From: an uncultured Bacilli bacterium
GTDB lineage: Bacteria > Bacillota_I > Bacilli_A > RF39 > UBA660
Length of the DNA: 64,000 nt
Reading direction: 5' to 3'
Assembly: GCA_947631155.1 (NCBI GenBank)
Contig: CANRKG010000001.1
Location: 1 to 64,000, forward strand
The notes below the pieces were generated by a model. That model searched no databases, was not told the DNA's origin, and worked only from the letters and a program-made list of their open reading frames with translations. Position 1 is the first letter of the stretch, and each line of letters begins with the position of its first letter. Of this stretch, positions 15,578 to 23,837 are shown one piece after another. The position numbers and the translations under genes were made by a program.

Positions 15578-18500
15578 TTAGTCAATAGTTTTAATCAAAT
15601 TATTTATCATATAATCTAACAACTCTGTTAGATAATAAATAGGATGTTTTTCTAATTTTATAGTATCTAAAATAATCGAAATTGTTGATTCTTTACTTTT
15701 AAATCTAAACATATTAGAAATTTTAAAAGCTTCCAAAAATAATTTTTCAGTATCTAGTTTTTCTATTACATTTTTTGGAAAGATCATTTCAATATAATTT
15801 TTGGTTTCATGAACCTTTTTTATTTGCATTTGCGCAGCTTGTTTTTCAAACCATTCCTCATACATATAAATATTAATATCCTCAGAAATTTTACCAAATC
15901 TATCTTCTAATTCATTTTTTATTTGACAGAAAGTTTCTTTACTATCTATTTCATTGATTTTTTTATGGATTTCTATTTTTAAACTTTCATCTGCTACATA
16001 ATCATCACTAATATGAGTAGCCACATTTAATAAAGGCTTAGTAGTATTTTCTTCATCATTGTCTGGATCTATTTTTTGGCCTTTTTTTCTTTGAACTTCT
16101 TGATTTAACATTTTAATATATAATTCAATCCCAACTGTATCAATAAACCCAGCCTGCTCACTACCTAAAATATCACCTGCTCCTCTAATTGATAAATCTC
16201 TAGTAGCAATAGAAAATCCGCTACCTAATTCAGTAAATTCTTTTATAACATTTAATCTTTTTCGAGCCGTTTCTGTTAAAATTTTACTTGGATGGTACAT
16301 TAAATAAGCATAAGCAAATTTATTACTTCTTCCGACTCGTCCTCGAATTTGATATAGTTGACTTAATCCAAACCTATCCGCATCTAAAATAATCAAGGTA
16401 TTAACATTAGGAATATCAATTCCCGTTTCGATAATAGTAGTACATACTAAAACATCAAATTCTTTATTAATAAAGGACATCATTTTATTTTCTAATTGTG
16501 TTTTGTTCATTTGTCCATGAGCAAAATCAATAGTAGCATCAGGAACTAAAGCTGTTATTTCAGCTACTTTATGTTCTATTTTTTCTACGCTGTTATATAA
16601 AATAAAAATTTGGCCCGATCTAGATAATTCTTTATATATTGCATCTTTTATTAATTGCTGATTTTCTTCAACAACATATGTCTGAATTGGATAACGATCC
16701 ATAGGTGGCGTTTCTATCAAAGATAAACTTCTAATGCCTACCATAGACATTTGTAAAGTTCTAGGTATTGGGGTGGCGGTTAAAGTTAAGACATCAATAT
16801 TTGTTTTATACTCTTTAATTTTTTCTTTATGAGCCACACCAAAACGTTGTTCTTCATCTATTACTAATAGGCCTAAATCTTTTGTTTTTATATCATTGCT
16901 TAATAATCTATGTGTTCCAAAAACCAAATCTACAGTTCCATCAAGCAATCCTTGCTTAATACGTTTAACATCTTTTGGAGAAGTAAATCTATTTAATAAT
17001 TCTATATTAACTGGAAAATTTTTAAATCTCTCTTGAGCATTTTTATAATGTTGATCTGATAAAATTGTTGTAGGACATAAGAATAAAACTTGTTTTGAAT
17101 CTAATATGGCTTTAAATACTGCTCGAAAAGCTACTTCTGTCTTTCCAAAACCAACATCTCCACATAGTAACCTATCCATAGGACGATTTAATTCCATATC
17201 TTGTTTTATTTGATTTATAGCTATTTGTTGATCTTGAGTTAATGTAAAAGGACAATCTGCTTCAAATTGCTCCATAAACTGGGAATCAGGACTAAAAGCA
17301 AACCCTTTTCTGCTTTCTCTTTCAGCATATAAGTTAAGTAATTTATCAGCCATATCACTAACTCTTTTAGATATTCTCGCTTTTGTTTTCTTCCATTCGA
17401 TACTATTCATTCTATTTATCTTAGGAATAGTACCATCTTTACCAACATATTTACTAAGATATTCTATTTTTTCTACTGGAATATATAATTTGTCTGTTCC
17501 TTTATATAAAACTTCAATATAATCCTTAGAAATATTGTTAGAGGTTAGAACCTTAATTCCATTATAAACACCTATTCCATAAGTATTATGGACTACATAA
17601 TCACCTATTTCAAGATTATTAATATCTTTTATTTTTGAAGCATATTTAAATTTCGTTTGATACTTTTTATTTTGTCTGTTTTCTATAAATAATTCCTTTG
17701 CTGTTAAAAACACATAATTATCTATAATAAACCCTTCAGATAAATTTTTTTCTATAATATTAATCTTATTTAGTTCAATATTATTTTCATCTGTTTCTAT
17801 AATTTTACAATTTAAAGTTTTCACTACTCTTGAAATTTTATTTTTTGGTAAACAAATTATAACAGTTTTATTATTTCTAATACTATTTACTAAAAAATCA
17901 TTAATCACAGAAATATTTTCTTTAAAATTATTTATTGTTCTAACATGATAATCTTTTAATAGTCCTGGTTGTATTTTATTAGAAGTATTATTAACACTTA
18001 AATAATAAAAGTAATCTTTAGTTAAACACTCTTCTAAATCATACATATATTTACCTTTAAAATTAGTATCCTTTGTTGTATTAAAAGAAAAACAATCTTC
18101 CATAATTTGTTGATAACTCAATTTTAATTGTGAATAGTCCTTATAAATAACAATAGGCTCTTGTATATAAGAAGTAATATTTACAGTTGTATTTAAATAT
18201 TTTGGTAAATATTTTTGTTTTTTAAATTGATCTTCCACTTCAATAGTAGTTAAAAACTCTGTAATTGGATTAATCTTTATTGAACTCACATTTTTAATTG
18301 ACTTTTGAGTATTAGAATCAAAAAAACGAATCGAATCTATTTCATCTCCAAAGAATTCAATTCTAACTGGATTTTCTTCACCAAGCGGGAAAACATCTAA
18401 AACATAGCCCCTAATACCAAGTTCACCTGTTTTAGTAACTATTGATTCTATTTTATAACCAATTGAAATTAAATTTTCTACTAATTTTTTAGGAGCTATT

Positions 18501-18892
18501 TCTTTACCTACTTCAATTGAAATTATAGAATCTTTAAATTGTTTTTGATTTGGGAGATATCTTAAATACCCCATCAGATTTGTAACAATAATACCTTGAT
18601 TATTATTAGTAATATTATTTAAAGTTTCTAATCTTGTTATTTCTAAATCTGGACTCATAGCAATTGCTTCACTAGTTAGAAAATCATCCATAGGAAACAA
18701 ATAAACTTTATCTGTATAATTTGTAAGAGATGTATAAATTTTATTTGCTTCATATAGAGAATTTACTACGATTAAAATATTTCTTGTTTTATTTAATTTT
18801 GAAACTAATGCACAAAAAAACTCATCGGTAATTCCTGTAATACCCATGCCTTTTTTATAGGAAATATTTAATATTTGATCAAAAACATTCAT
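15578..18892 (-). CDS. mfd: Transcription-repair coupling factor
   Basis: 1104 residues, close to the family's usual length. An N-terminal UvrB-like region is followed by the CarD-like RNA polymerase interaction domain (DYVVHNTYGIGVYNG, about residue 425), then SF2 translocase motifs: Walker A GDVGFGKTEVAF (about 575), the DEEQ box VIDEEQRFGV (about 680), and QIRGRVGRS as motif VI. The C-terminal TRCF domain is present. Mfd removes stalled RNA polymerase at lesions and recruits UvrA. It follows pth as in B. subtilis, with 4 bp between them. Confidence 0.98.
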   Translation of the reverse strand: MNVFDQILNISYKKGMGITGITDEFFCALVSKLNKTRNILIVVNSLYEANKIYTSLTNYTDKVYLFPMDDFLTSEAIAMSPDLEITRLETLNNITNNNQGIIVTNLMGYLRYLPNQKQFKDSIISIEVGKEIAPKKLVENLISIGYKIESIVTKTGELGIRGYVLDVFPLGEENPVRIEFFGDEIDSIRFFDSNTQKSIKNVSSIKINPITEFLTTIEVEDQFKKQKYLPKYLNTTVNITSYIQEPIVIYKDYSQLKLSYQQIMEDCFSFNTTKDTNFKGKYMYDLEECLTKDYFYYLSVNNTSNKIQPGLLKDYHVRTINNFKENISVINDFLVNSIRNNKTVIICLPKNKISRVVKTLNCKIIETDENNIELNKINIIEKNLSEGFIIDNYVFLTAKELFIENRQNKKYQTKFKYASKIKDINNLEIGDYVVHNTYGIGVYNGIKVLTSNNISKDYIEVLYKGTDKLYIPVEKIEYLSKYVGKDGTIPKINRMNSIEWKKTKARISKRVSDMADKLLNLYAERESRKGFAFSPDSQFMEQFEADCPFTLTQDQQIAINQIKQDMELNRPMDRLLCGDVGFGKTEVAFRAVFKAILDSKQVLFLCPTTILSDQHYKNAQERFKNFPVNIELLNRFTSPKDVKRIKQGLLDGTVDLVFGTHRLLSNDIKTKDLGLLVIDEEQRFGVAHKEKIKEYKTNIDVLTLTATPIPRTLQMSMVGIRSLSLIETPPMDRYPIQTYVVEENQQLIKDAIYKELSRSGQIFILYNSVEKIEHKVAEITALVPDATIDFAHGQMNKTQLENKMMSFINKEFDVLVCTTIIETGIDIPNVNTLIILDADRFGLSQLYQIRGRVGRSNKFAYAYLMYHPSKILTETARKRLNVIKEFTELGSGFSIATRDLSIRGAGDILGSEQAGFIDTVGIELYIKMLNQEVQRKKGQKIDPDNDEENTTKPLLNVATHISDDYVADESLKIEIHKKINEIDSKETFCQIKNELEDRFGKISEDINIYMYEEWFEKQAAQMQIKKVHETKNYIEMIFPKNVIEKLDTEKLFLEAFKISNMFRFKSKESTISIILDTIKLEKHPIYYLTELLDYMINNLIKTID

Positions 18893-18896
18893 AAGA

Positions 18897-19463
18897 TCAC
18901 CTATTTTTTTGATTGTATTTATTCATTAGCATAGCAAAATCTAATTTGAAAAAATCATCTATTATTTTGACTATTTTTTCTTGTAAATCTGCCAATACCT
19001 TTTTTTCTTCTAAATTGAATTTACCTAAAACGTAATCTTTCGTATCAATATTTTTATTATTTGAAATACCAATCTTTAATCTTTTATATTCATTAGTGCC
19101 AATTTGTACTTCTATGTTTTTTAGTCCATTGTGACCACCACTACTACCCTTTTCTTTCAATTTAAAATTTCCAAGTGATAAATCTAAATCGTCACTAATG
19201 ACTAAGATATCAGAATTAGTAATTTTATAAAAATCCATATATTTTTTTACTACTTCTCCTGATAAATTCATAAATGATTGTGGCTTTAAAAAAATAACGT
19301 CTTCAGAAAATAATTTAACTTTTAAAAATAAGCCTTTATCTTTTTCTTTAAATGTTCCTAATTGATGATGATTTACATAATAATCAAGCATCATAAAGCC
19401 AACGTTATGTCTAGTATTTTCATACTCTTTTCCTGGATTTCCTAGTCCTACAATTAATTTCAT
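18897..19463 (-). CDS. pth: Peptidyl-tRNA hydrolase
   Basis: 188 residues, typical Pth length. It releases the peptide from peptidyl-tRNAs dropped by ribosomes. The N-terminal LIVGLGNPGKEYENTRHNVG has the family Asn and the catalytic His; KPQSFMNLSG and SSGGHNGLKN are the other conserved stretches. It is followed after 4 bp by mfd. Confidence 0.97.
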   Translation of the reverse strand: MKLIVGLGNPGKEYENTRHNVGFMMLDYYVNHHQLGTFKEKDKGLFLKVKLFSEDVIFLKPQSFMNLSGEVVKKYMDFYKITNSDILVISDDLDLSLGNFKLKEKGSSGGHNGLKNIEVQIGTNEYKRLKIGISNNKNIDTKDYVLGKFNLEEKKVLADLQEKIVKIIDDFFKLDFAMLMNKYNQKNR

Positions 19464-19490
19464 AGTATCACTTACCTTACTTCTTAAATT

Positions 19491-20330
19491 TTATTTGTTA
19501 ATATGATATTCCTTATAGACAACTGATTTTGGAATATTTCGTTCTTTAGCTACTATTTTTATAGCTTCTTTTTCAGTTTGTCCATCATCTAAATATATTT
19601 TCACATGTTCTTGAATACTAATATCACTATAGTCCAATGTCTTTTTATTTCCTTCTACAACTATTACCAATTCTCCCTTTAATTCACCAATTTCTGTTAT
19701 AACATCTTCAATAGTACCTCTAAAAATTTCTTCAAATAATTTAGAAATTTCTCGTGCTAAAGCTATTTTTCTATTTCCTAAAATTTCTTTCATGTTAGTT
19801 AAAGTCGAAACAATTCTATGAGGAGCTTCATAAAATATCATTGTATAAGGATAATTTTTAATAATTTCTAATTCCTTCTTTTGTTTACTACTTTTTGGAT
19901 TTAAGAATCCATAAAATAAAAATGGCGATGGTGGCAATCCAGAAGTAATTAAAGCGGGAACAAATGCAGTTGCTCCTGGAAGACCTATAACCGGATAATT
20001 ATTTTTTATCACTTCGCTTGCGATTTCATATCCAGGATCACTAATAATAGGAGTTCCTTGATCTGTAACTAATCCAATTTTTTTTCCTTCTTTTAACATT
20101 TCTATTACTTTGTCTTTTATTTTTTTTTCGTTATATTCATGACAACTTAATAATTTATTCTTTATTTCATATTTTTTTAAAAGACTTCCTGTAACTCTTG
20201 TGTCCTCACATAATATAGTATCAACACTTTTTAACAGGTTTATAGCTCTAATTGTAATATCTCCTAAATTTCCAATAGGTGTAGGAATTAAATAAAGACA
20301 GGCTTGTCCATCATAACTTTTTTGACTCAT
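19491..20330 (-). CDS. rsmI: 16S rRNA (cytidine-2'-O)-methyltransferase RsmI
   Basis: 279 residues. LYLIPTPIGNLGDITIRA at the N-terminus, CEDTRVTG, VTDQGTPIISDPG and GLPGATAFVPALITSG are the RsmI SAM-binding tetrapyrrole-methylase-fold motifs. The enzyme 2'-O-methylates a 16S rRNA cytidine in the decoding region. AAGGAG precedes the ATG. It follows the tRNA methyltransferase gene by 1 bp, as in the B. subtilis yabB-yazA-yabC order without yazA. Confidence 0.96.
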   Translation of the reverse strand: MSQKSYDGQACLYLIPTPIGNLGDITIRAINLLKSVDTILCEDTRVTGSLLKKYEIKNKLLSCHEYNEKKIKDKVIEMLKEGKKIGLVTDQGTPIISDPGYEIASEVIKNNYPVIGLPGATAFVPALITSGLPPSPFLFYGFLNPKSSKQKKELEIIKNYPYTMIFYEAPHRIVSTLTNMKEILGNRKIALAREISKLFEEIFRGTIEDVITEIGELKGELVIVVEGNKKTLDYSDISIQEHVKIYLDDGQTEKEAIKIVAKERNIPKSVVYKEYHINK

Positions 20331-20331
20331 G

Positions 20332-21054
20332 TTATTTCTCCTTATCTTTTAATAAATTCATATATTCTTTAGTCAGACTACCATCTTGATTATATAATAT
20401 AATAGGTGCTTCTATTTTTAAACCTTCATTACCATTTTTTACACAATTTAATAAAAATTTAGAGGCTGGTTTTTCCAATTTACTATGAACAAATCTAATT
20501 TTTTTGGGAATCAAATTATTTTTTCGCATTTTTTGAAGAACTTCTACAAGCCTTTTGGAATCATAAATAATTGATAAACAACCTCCATCTTTCAATAATT
20601 TTCGACTAACTAATATTAAATCATCTATTGTTAGTGTTAATTCATGATGAGCCAAAGTCTTTCCTTCTGATTTATTTAAAGTTGTTTCTTTAAAATATGG
20701 CGGATTACAAACAATAAGATCATAATAATTATTTTTATTTTGTAAATAGTAGTCTTTTATATCGCAATTAAAAGGGTGTATTTTGGATTCTAATTTATTA
20801 TAGGCGATACTTTTCTTAAATAATTCAAATAAATTTTTTTGAATTTCAACAGAATCAATAGAAGCTTTAGTCTTTAAAGATAAAATTATAGAAACAGCAC
20901 CTGTTCCACTACCTATTTCTAAAATAGTATTAGTAGTTTGTTTTATATTGGTAAATTCTGCTAATAAAATGCTATCCAAAGAAAAGCAAACATTTTGTGA
21001 ATCTTGATAAATTTTGATATTTTTATAGCCTAATAAATCATTTAATTGAATCAT
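20332..21054 (-). CDS. tRNA1(Val) A37 N6-methyltransferase-type protein (YabB/TrmN6 family)
   Basis: 240 residues. LEIGSGTGAVSIILS is the SAM-binding motif I, and IVCNPPYF is the NPPY catalytic motif of N6-adenine methyltransferases. Family relatives act on A37 of tRNA-Val, but the substrate of this copy is inferred. It is tightly packed (1 bp gaps) between ricT and rsmI, as B. subtilis yabB is; the intervening yabA replication-control gene of Bacillus is absent here. Confidence 0.88.
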   Translation of the reverse strand: MIQLNDLLGYKNIKIYQDSQNVCFSLDSILLAEFTNIKQTTNTILEIGSGTGAVSIILSLKTKASIDSVEIQKNLFELFKKSIAYNKLESKIHPFNCDIKDYYLQNKNNYYDLIVCNPPYFKETTLNKSEGKTLAHHELTLTIDDLILVSRKLLKDGGCLSIIYDSKRLVEVLQKMRKNNLIPKKIRFVHSKLEKPASKFLLNCVKNGNEGLKIEAPIILYNQDGSLTKEYMNLLKDKEK

Positions 21055-21055
21055 A

Positions 21056-21841
21056 TTAATTTACGATTGTTTCCTCTACAATATTATTTTTATCTATTTC
21101 CACTTTATAAGTTCCTTTAAAAATATTTATTGAAATAACTTTTCCTTCTCCTTCTGTTGTTTTAACTTTGGAACCAATTTTAGGAAATGACTCTTTTAAT
21201 TCTGAATATAATTCATCTTCATAATTTAGACAACATAACAATCTACCACAAACACCATTAATTTTAGTTGGATTTAATGCTAAAAATTGATTTTTAGCCA
21301 TATTAATAGAAACACTATTAAAATCAGTTAAAAAGTTATTACAACATAAGAATAAACCACAAGGTCCTATACCACCTATTGTTTTAGCTTTATCTCTAAC
21401 ACCTACTTGTCTTAATTCAATTCTAGTTTTGTATTTTTGAGCTAATTTTTTAGCCAATTCTCGGAAATCTATGCGTTCTTCTGATAAATATGTAAAAAAT
21501 AACTGGGATCTATCAAATGTATAATTAGCCTTAATGAAATTCATTTTTAAATCCAGTTGATGAGCCTGTTGCTTAGCATAAATTAACGCTTTGGCAGATT
21601 CTTTTTTGTTACTTTCATCTATTTTTAAATCTTCCATATTTGCTTTTCTTTTTATATATTTCAAAGGTAAAACTAAATTTTCTTTTTTTTCTTTAAATAT
21701 ATTAGTTTTACAAATTCCTATTTCCAGACCATTTTCTGTTTCAACAATTACTCTATCATTTTTCTTTAATTCTAATTTATTTGGTGAAAAATAATATCTA
21801 TTAGGCGAAGAATCAAAAGCAACAGCAATTATTTCAAACAT
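21056..21841 (-). CDS. ricT: PSP1-domain protein RicT (YaaT)
   Basis: 261 residues. CGLFLCCNNFLTDF and CGRLLCCLNYE are the Cys-rich PSP1 signatures that ligate iron-sulfur clusters in the RicA-RicF-RicT complex, which in B. subtilis supports RNase Y-dependent mRNA maturation. The gene starts at the stop of holB, the same neighbour as in B. subtilis. Confidence 0.92.
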   Translation of the reverse strand: MFEIIAVAFDSSPNRYYFSPNKLELKKNDRVIVETENGLEIGICKTNIFKEKKENLVLPLKYIKRKANMEDLKIDESNKKESAKALIYAKQQAHQLDLKMNFIKANYTFDRSQLFFTYLSEERIDFRELAKKLAQKYKTRIELRQVGVRDKAKTIGGIGPCGLFLCCNNFLTDFNSVSINMAKNQFLALNPTKINGVCGRLLCCLNYEDELYSELKESFPKIGSKVKTTEGEGKVISINIFKGTYKVEIDKNNIVEETIVN

Positions 21842-22681
21842 TTAACTCACCTCCATTATCTTAATTAAAAAATTAGTTAACCACAATTTTAAATTAATAT
21901 TATATTGTAATTTGTCATTAAATTCATTAAAAATAGAAATATATTTTAATATTTTTTCAGTATCTATATCTTTTAATAAATTATTTGACTTTTTAAGAAC
22001 TGTATTTTGTTCTAAACAATAACAAAAATATTCATTCAAAATAGATATATTACATTTTGAAGATTCTTTATCTAAAAATAATTTTTCTAAATATTCATCA
22101 AAATTTATAATTAATTCTTCGTTATTAACTATTGATATAATAAAACTTTCCATTGTTTCATCTAATTTATTTTCTTCTAAACTATTATTAATTAAACTTA
22201 ATTTTTGACATCTTGATACTATTGTTTCCAAAACCTTATATTTATTATTAGTAACAAGAATGGCTATAATATCGTTTTCCGGCTCTTCTAAAAACTTTAA
22301 AATAGTATTTGCAGAAGAATCATTTAAATCTTCTGCTTTATCTATTACATATATTAATTTATTATCTAGCATTGACTTTTTAGAAAATTCTTTTTCTAAA
22401 GTTATTAATTGTTCTTTTTTTATCCAAGACTCCTCTGGCTTAATAAATTTTAAATCGGGGTATGTTTCTTCATAAATTTGTTTTTTTAGTTTTTCTTGCA
22501 TGACTTTATCTTCTTTATAAGGCATACTTAATATAATATAAATGAAATCTTTTATTATATTCATATAGTTAGTATTATTATTTATTTCAATCAAATAAGC
22601 ATGCGATAATTTATTATTCTTTATAATACTAGATTCAATATAATCATAAAATTTTTCTTGTAATTGCATTTCAGTATACAA
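21842..22681 (-). CDS. holB: DNA polymerase III delta' subunit
   Basis: 279 residues. It is part of the clamp loader. LSHAYLIEI at the start lacks a P-loop, as expected for delta'; DKAEDLNDSSANTILKFLEE and the SRC motif VSRCQKL are characteristic of clamp-loader AAA+ proteins. The start is uncertain: a TTG at 22681 has AGGTGAT well placed, while the first ATG (22669) is 16 bases away. The tmk gene that usually precedes holB in B. subtilis is not here. Confidence 0.92.
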   Translation of the reverse strand: MYTEMQLQEKFYDYIESSIIKNNKLSHAYLIEINNNTNYMNIIKDFIYIILSMPYKEDKVMQEKLKKQIYEETYPDLKFIKPEESWIKKEQLITLEKEFSKKSMLDNKLIYVIDKAEDLNDSSANTILKFLEEPENDIIAILVTNNKYKVLETIVSRCQKLSLINNSLEENKLDETMESFIISIVNNEELIINFDEYLEKLFLDKESSKCNISILNEYFCYCLEQNTVLKKSNNLLKDIDTEKILKYISIFNEFNDKLQYNINLKLWLTNFLIKIMEVS

Positions 22682-22697
22682 AATATCACCTACAACT

Positions 22698-22883
22698 CTA
22701 AAGTGCTATAATTTTAAGTAATAATAAAGATAATAATGATGGAACTCCAAAAATAGTTAATAAGGATATCGTTATTATATTTATTGGTATTATCATATTG
22801 AAATTAACAGCAATTAAATTATAACCATATAATACAAAGAAACTCATTATAAATCTTTTAAGTAATATTACAATTTTTTTCAT
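22698..22883 (-). CDS. bofA: BofA-like small membrane protein
   Basis: 61 residues and very hydrophobic. The segment IPINIITISLLTIFGVPSLL resembles the BofA family (pro-sigma-K processing inhibitor; typically PxNxxTxxxxGxxGxPG). The gene follows recR, close to the B. subtilis order recR-yaaL-bofA. BofA there holds the SpoIVFB protease inactive until engulfment. One conserved Gly is replaced (TIFGVPS). AAGGAG precedes the ATG by about ten bases. The family call rests on a short sequence plus gene order. Confidence 0.65.
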   Translation of the reverse strand: MKKIVILLKRFIMSFFVLYGYNLIAVNFNMIIPINIITISLLTIFGVPSLLSLLLLKIIAL

Positions 22884-22926
22884 ACTTGTCCATCTCCTTA
22901 TTTAAAGGTATGAATTTTTTGAAAAA

Positions 22927-23523
22927 TTATTCTATTTCTTTTCTATCACTTAAAGCTCTTTCTAATGTTAAATTATCAAGATATTCTATTTCTGCTCCCA
23001 TTGGAACTCCACTAGCTAATTTCGTTATTTTAATATTTTTATCTTCTAATAATTTTTTTATATATAAAGCTGTAGTTTCTCCTTCTACACTGGGTTTAAA
23101 AGCAAAGATAATTTCTTTAAACTTTTCTTTATCAATTCTTGATAATAATTCTCCTAAACCAATATCTTCAGGATTAATACCATCTAAAGGCGAAATTAAA
23201 CCTGAAAGAACATGATATTTACCTTTATACATTCCCATTTTTTCAAAGAGAAAAACACTTTTTACATCTTCAACAACACATAAAGTTTCTCTATCACGAT
23301 AATTATCTTCACATATTGAGCAAATCTCTTTTTCTGTTAAATTATTACAAATCTTACATTTTCTAATTTTTTCTTGTATATTTTTAAGATTATCAGCAAA
23401 AATATCTATGTTTTCAGAATCCATATAAAGTACAGCAAAAGCAAATCTCTCTGCCGTTTTTTCCCCAATACCTGGTAATAATTTAAACGATTCTATTAAA
23501 TTATTAATACTCTCTGGATACAT
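22927..23523 (-). CDS. recR: Recombination protein RecR
   Basis: 198 residues, canonical size. LPGIGEKTAERFAF is the helix-hairpin-helix; CKICNNLTEKEICSIC is the zinc finger; the Toprim domain follows with VVEDVKSVF and a conserved SVEGETTALYI. RecR acts with RecO and RecF to load RecA at gaps. The start codon overlaps the stop of the ybaB gene (TAATG), indicating translational coupling. Confidence 0.97.
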   Translation of the reverse strand: MYPESINNLIESFKLLPGIGEKTAERFAFAVLYMDSENIDIFADNLKNIQEKIRKCKICNNLTEKEICSICEDNYRDRETLCVVEDVKSVFLFEKMGMYKGKYHVLSGLISPLDGINPEDIGLGELLSRIDKEKFKEIIFAFKPSVEGETTALYIKKLLEDKNIKITKLASGVPMGAEIEYLDNLTLERALSDRKEIE

Positions 23524-23822
23524 TAAAATAACCCGGGCATTGAATTACCAAATTTACCCATTTTACTTTCTGTCATTTCATCAACTTTTTTATTTGCTTC
23601 ATTTATTGCTAATAAAATCATATCTTCTAACATTTCAATATCTTCTTTTTCTATTGTATTATCTTTATTAATCTCAACTTTTACTACTTCTTTTGTTCCT
23701 TTAACAGTTACTTTGACTAAAGAACTTTCTCCCACAAAATCACTTTTATCAATTTCTTCCTTTGCACTTAACATGTCCTTTTGTAATTTTTGGGCTTGTT
23801 TCATTAATGCTTGCATATTCAT
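23523..23822 (-). CDS. YbaB/EbfC-family nucleoid-associated protein
   Basis: 99 residues. MNMQALMKQAQKLQKDMLSA and the central VKVTVKGTKEVVKVEINKD are typical of this small dimeric DNA-binding family, encoded between dnaX and recR in most bacteria, as here. It ends with a Met/Gly-rich tail (GNSMPGLF). AGAGGAT precedes the ATG. Confidence 0.95.
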   Translation of the reverse strand: MNMQALMKQAQKLQKDMLSAKEEIDKSDFVGESSLVKVTVKGTKEVVKVEINKDNTIEKEDIEMLEDMILLAINEANKKVDEMTESKMGKFGNSMPGLF

Positions 23823-23837
23823 AATATCATCCTCTTC

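Noticed and set aside
23529-23538. ACCCGGGC near the ybaB end, considered as a third Noc-binding site
   Set aside because: Only the CCCGGG centre is present; the ATTT/AAAT arms are missing.
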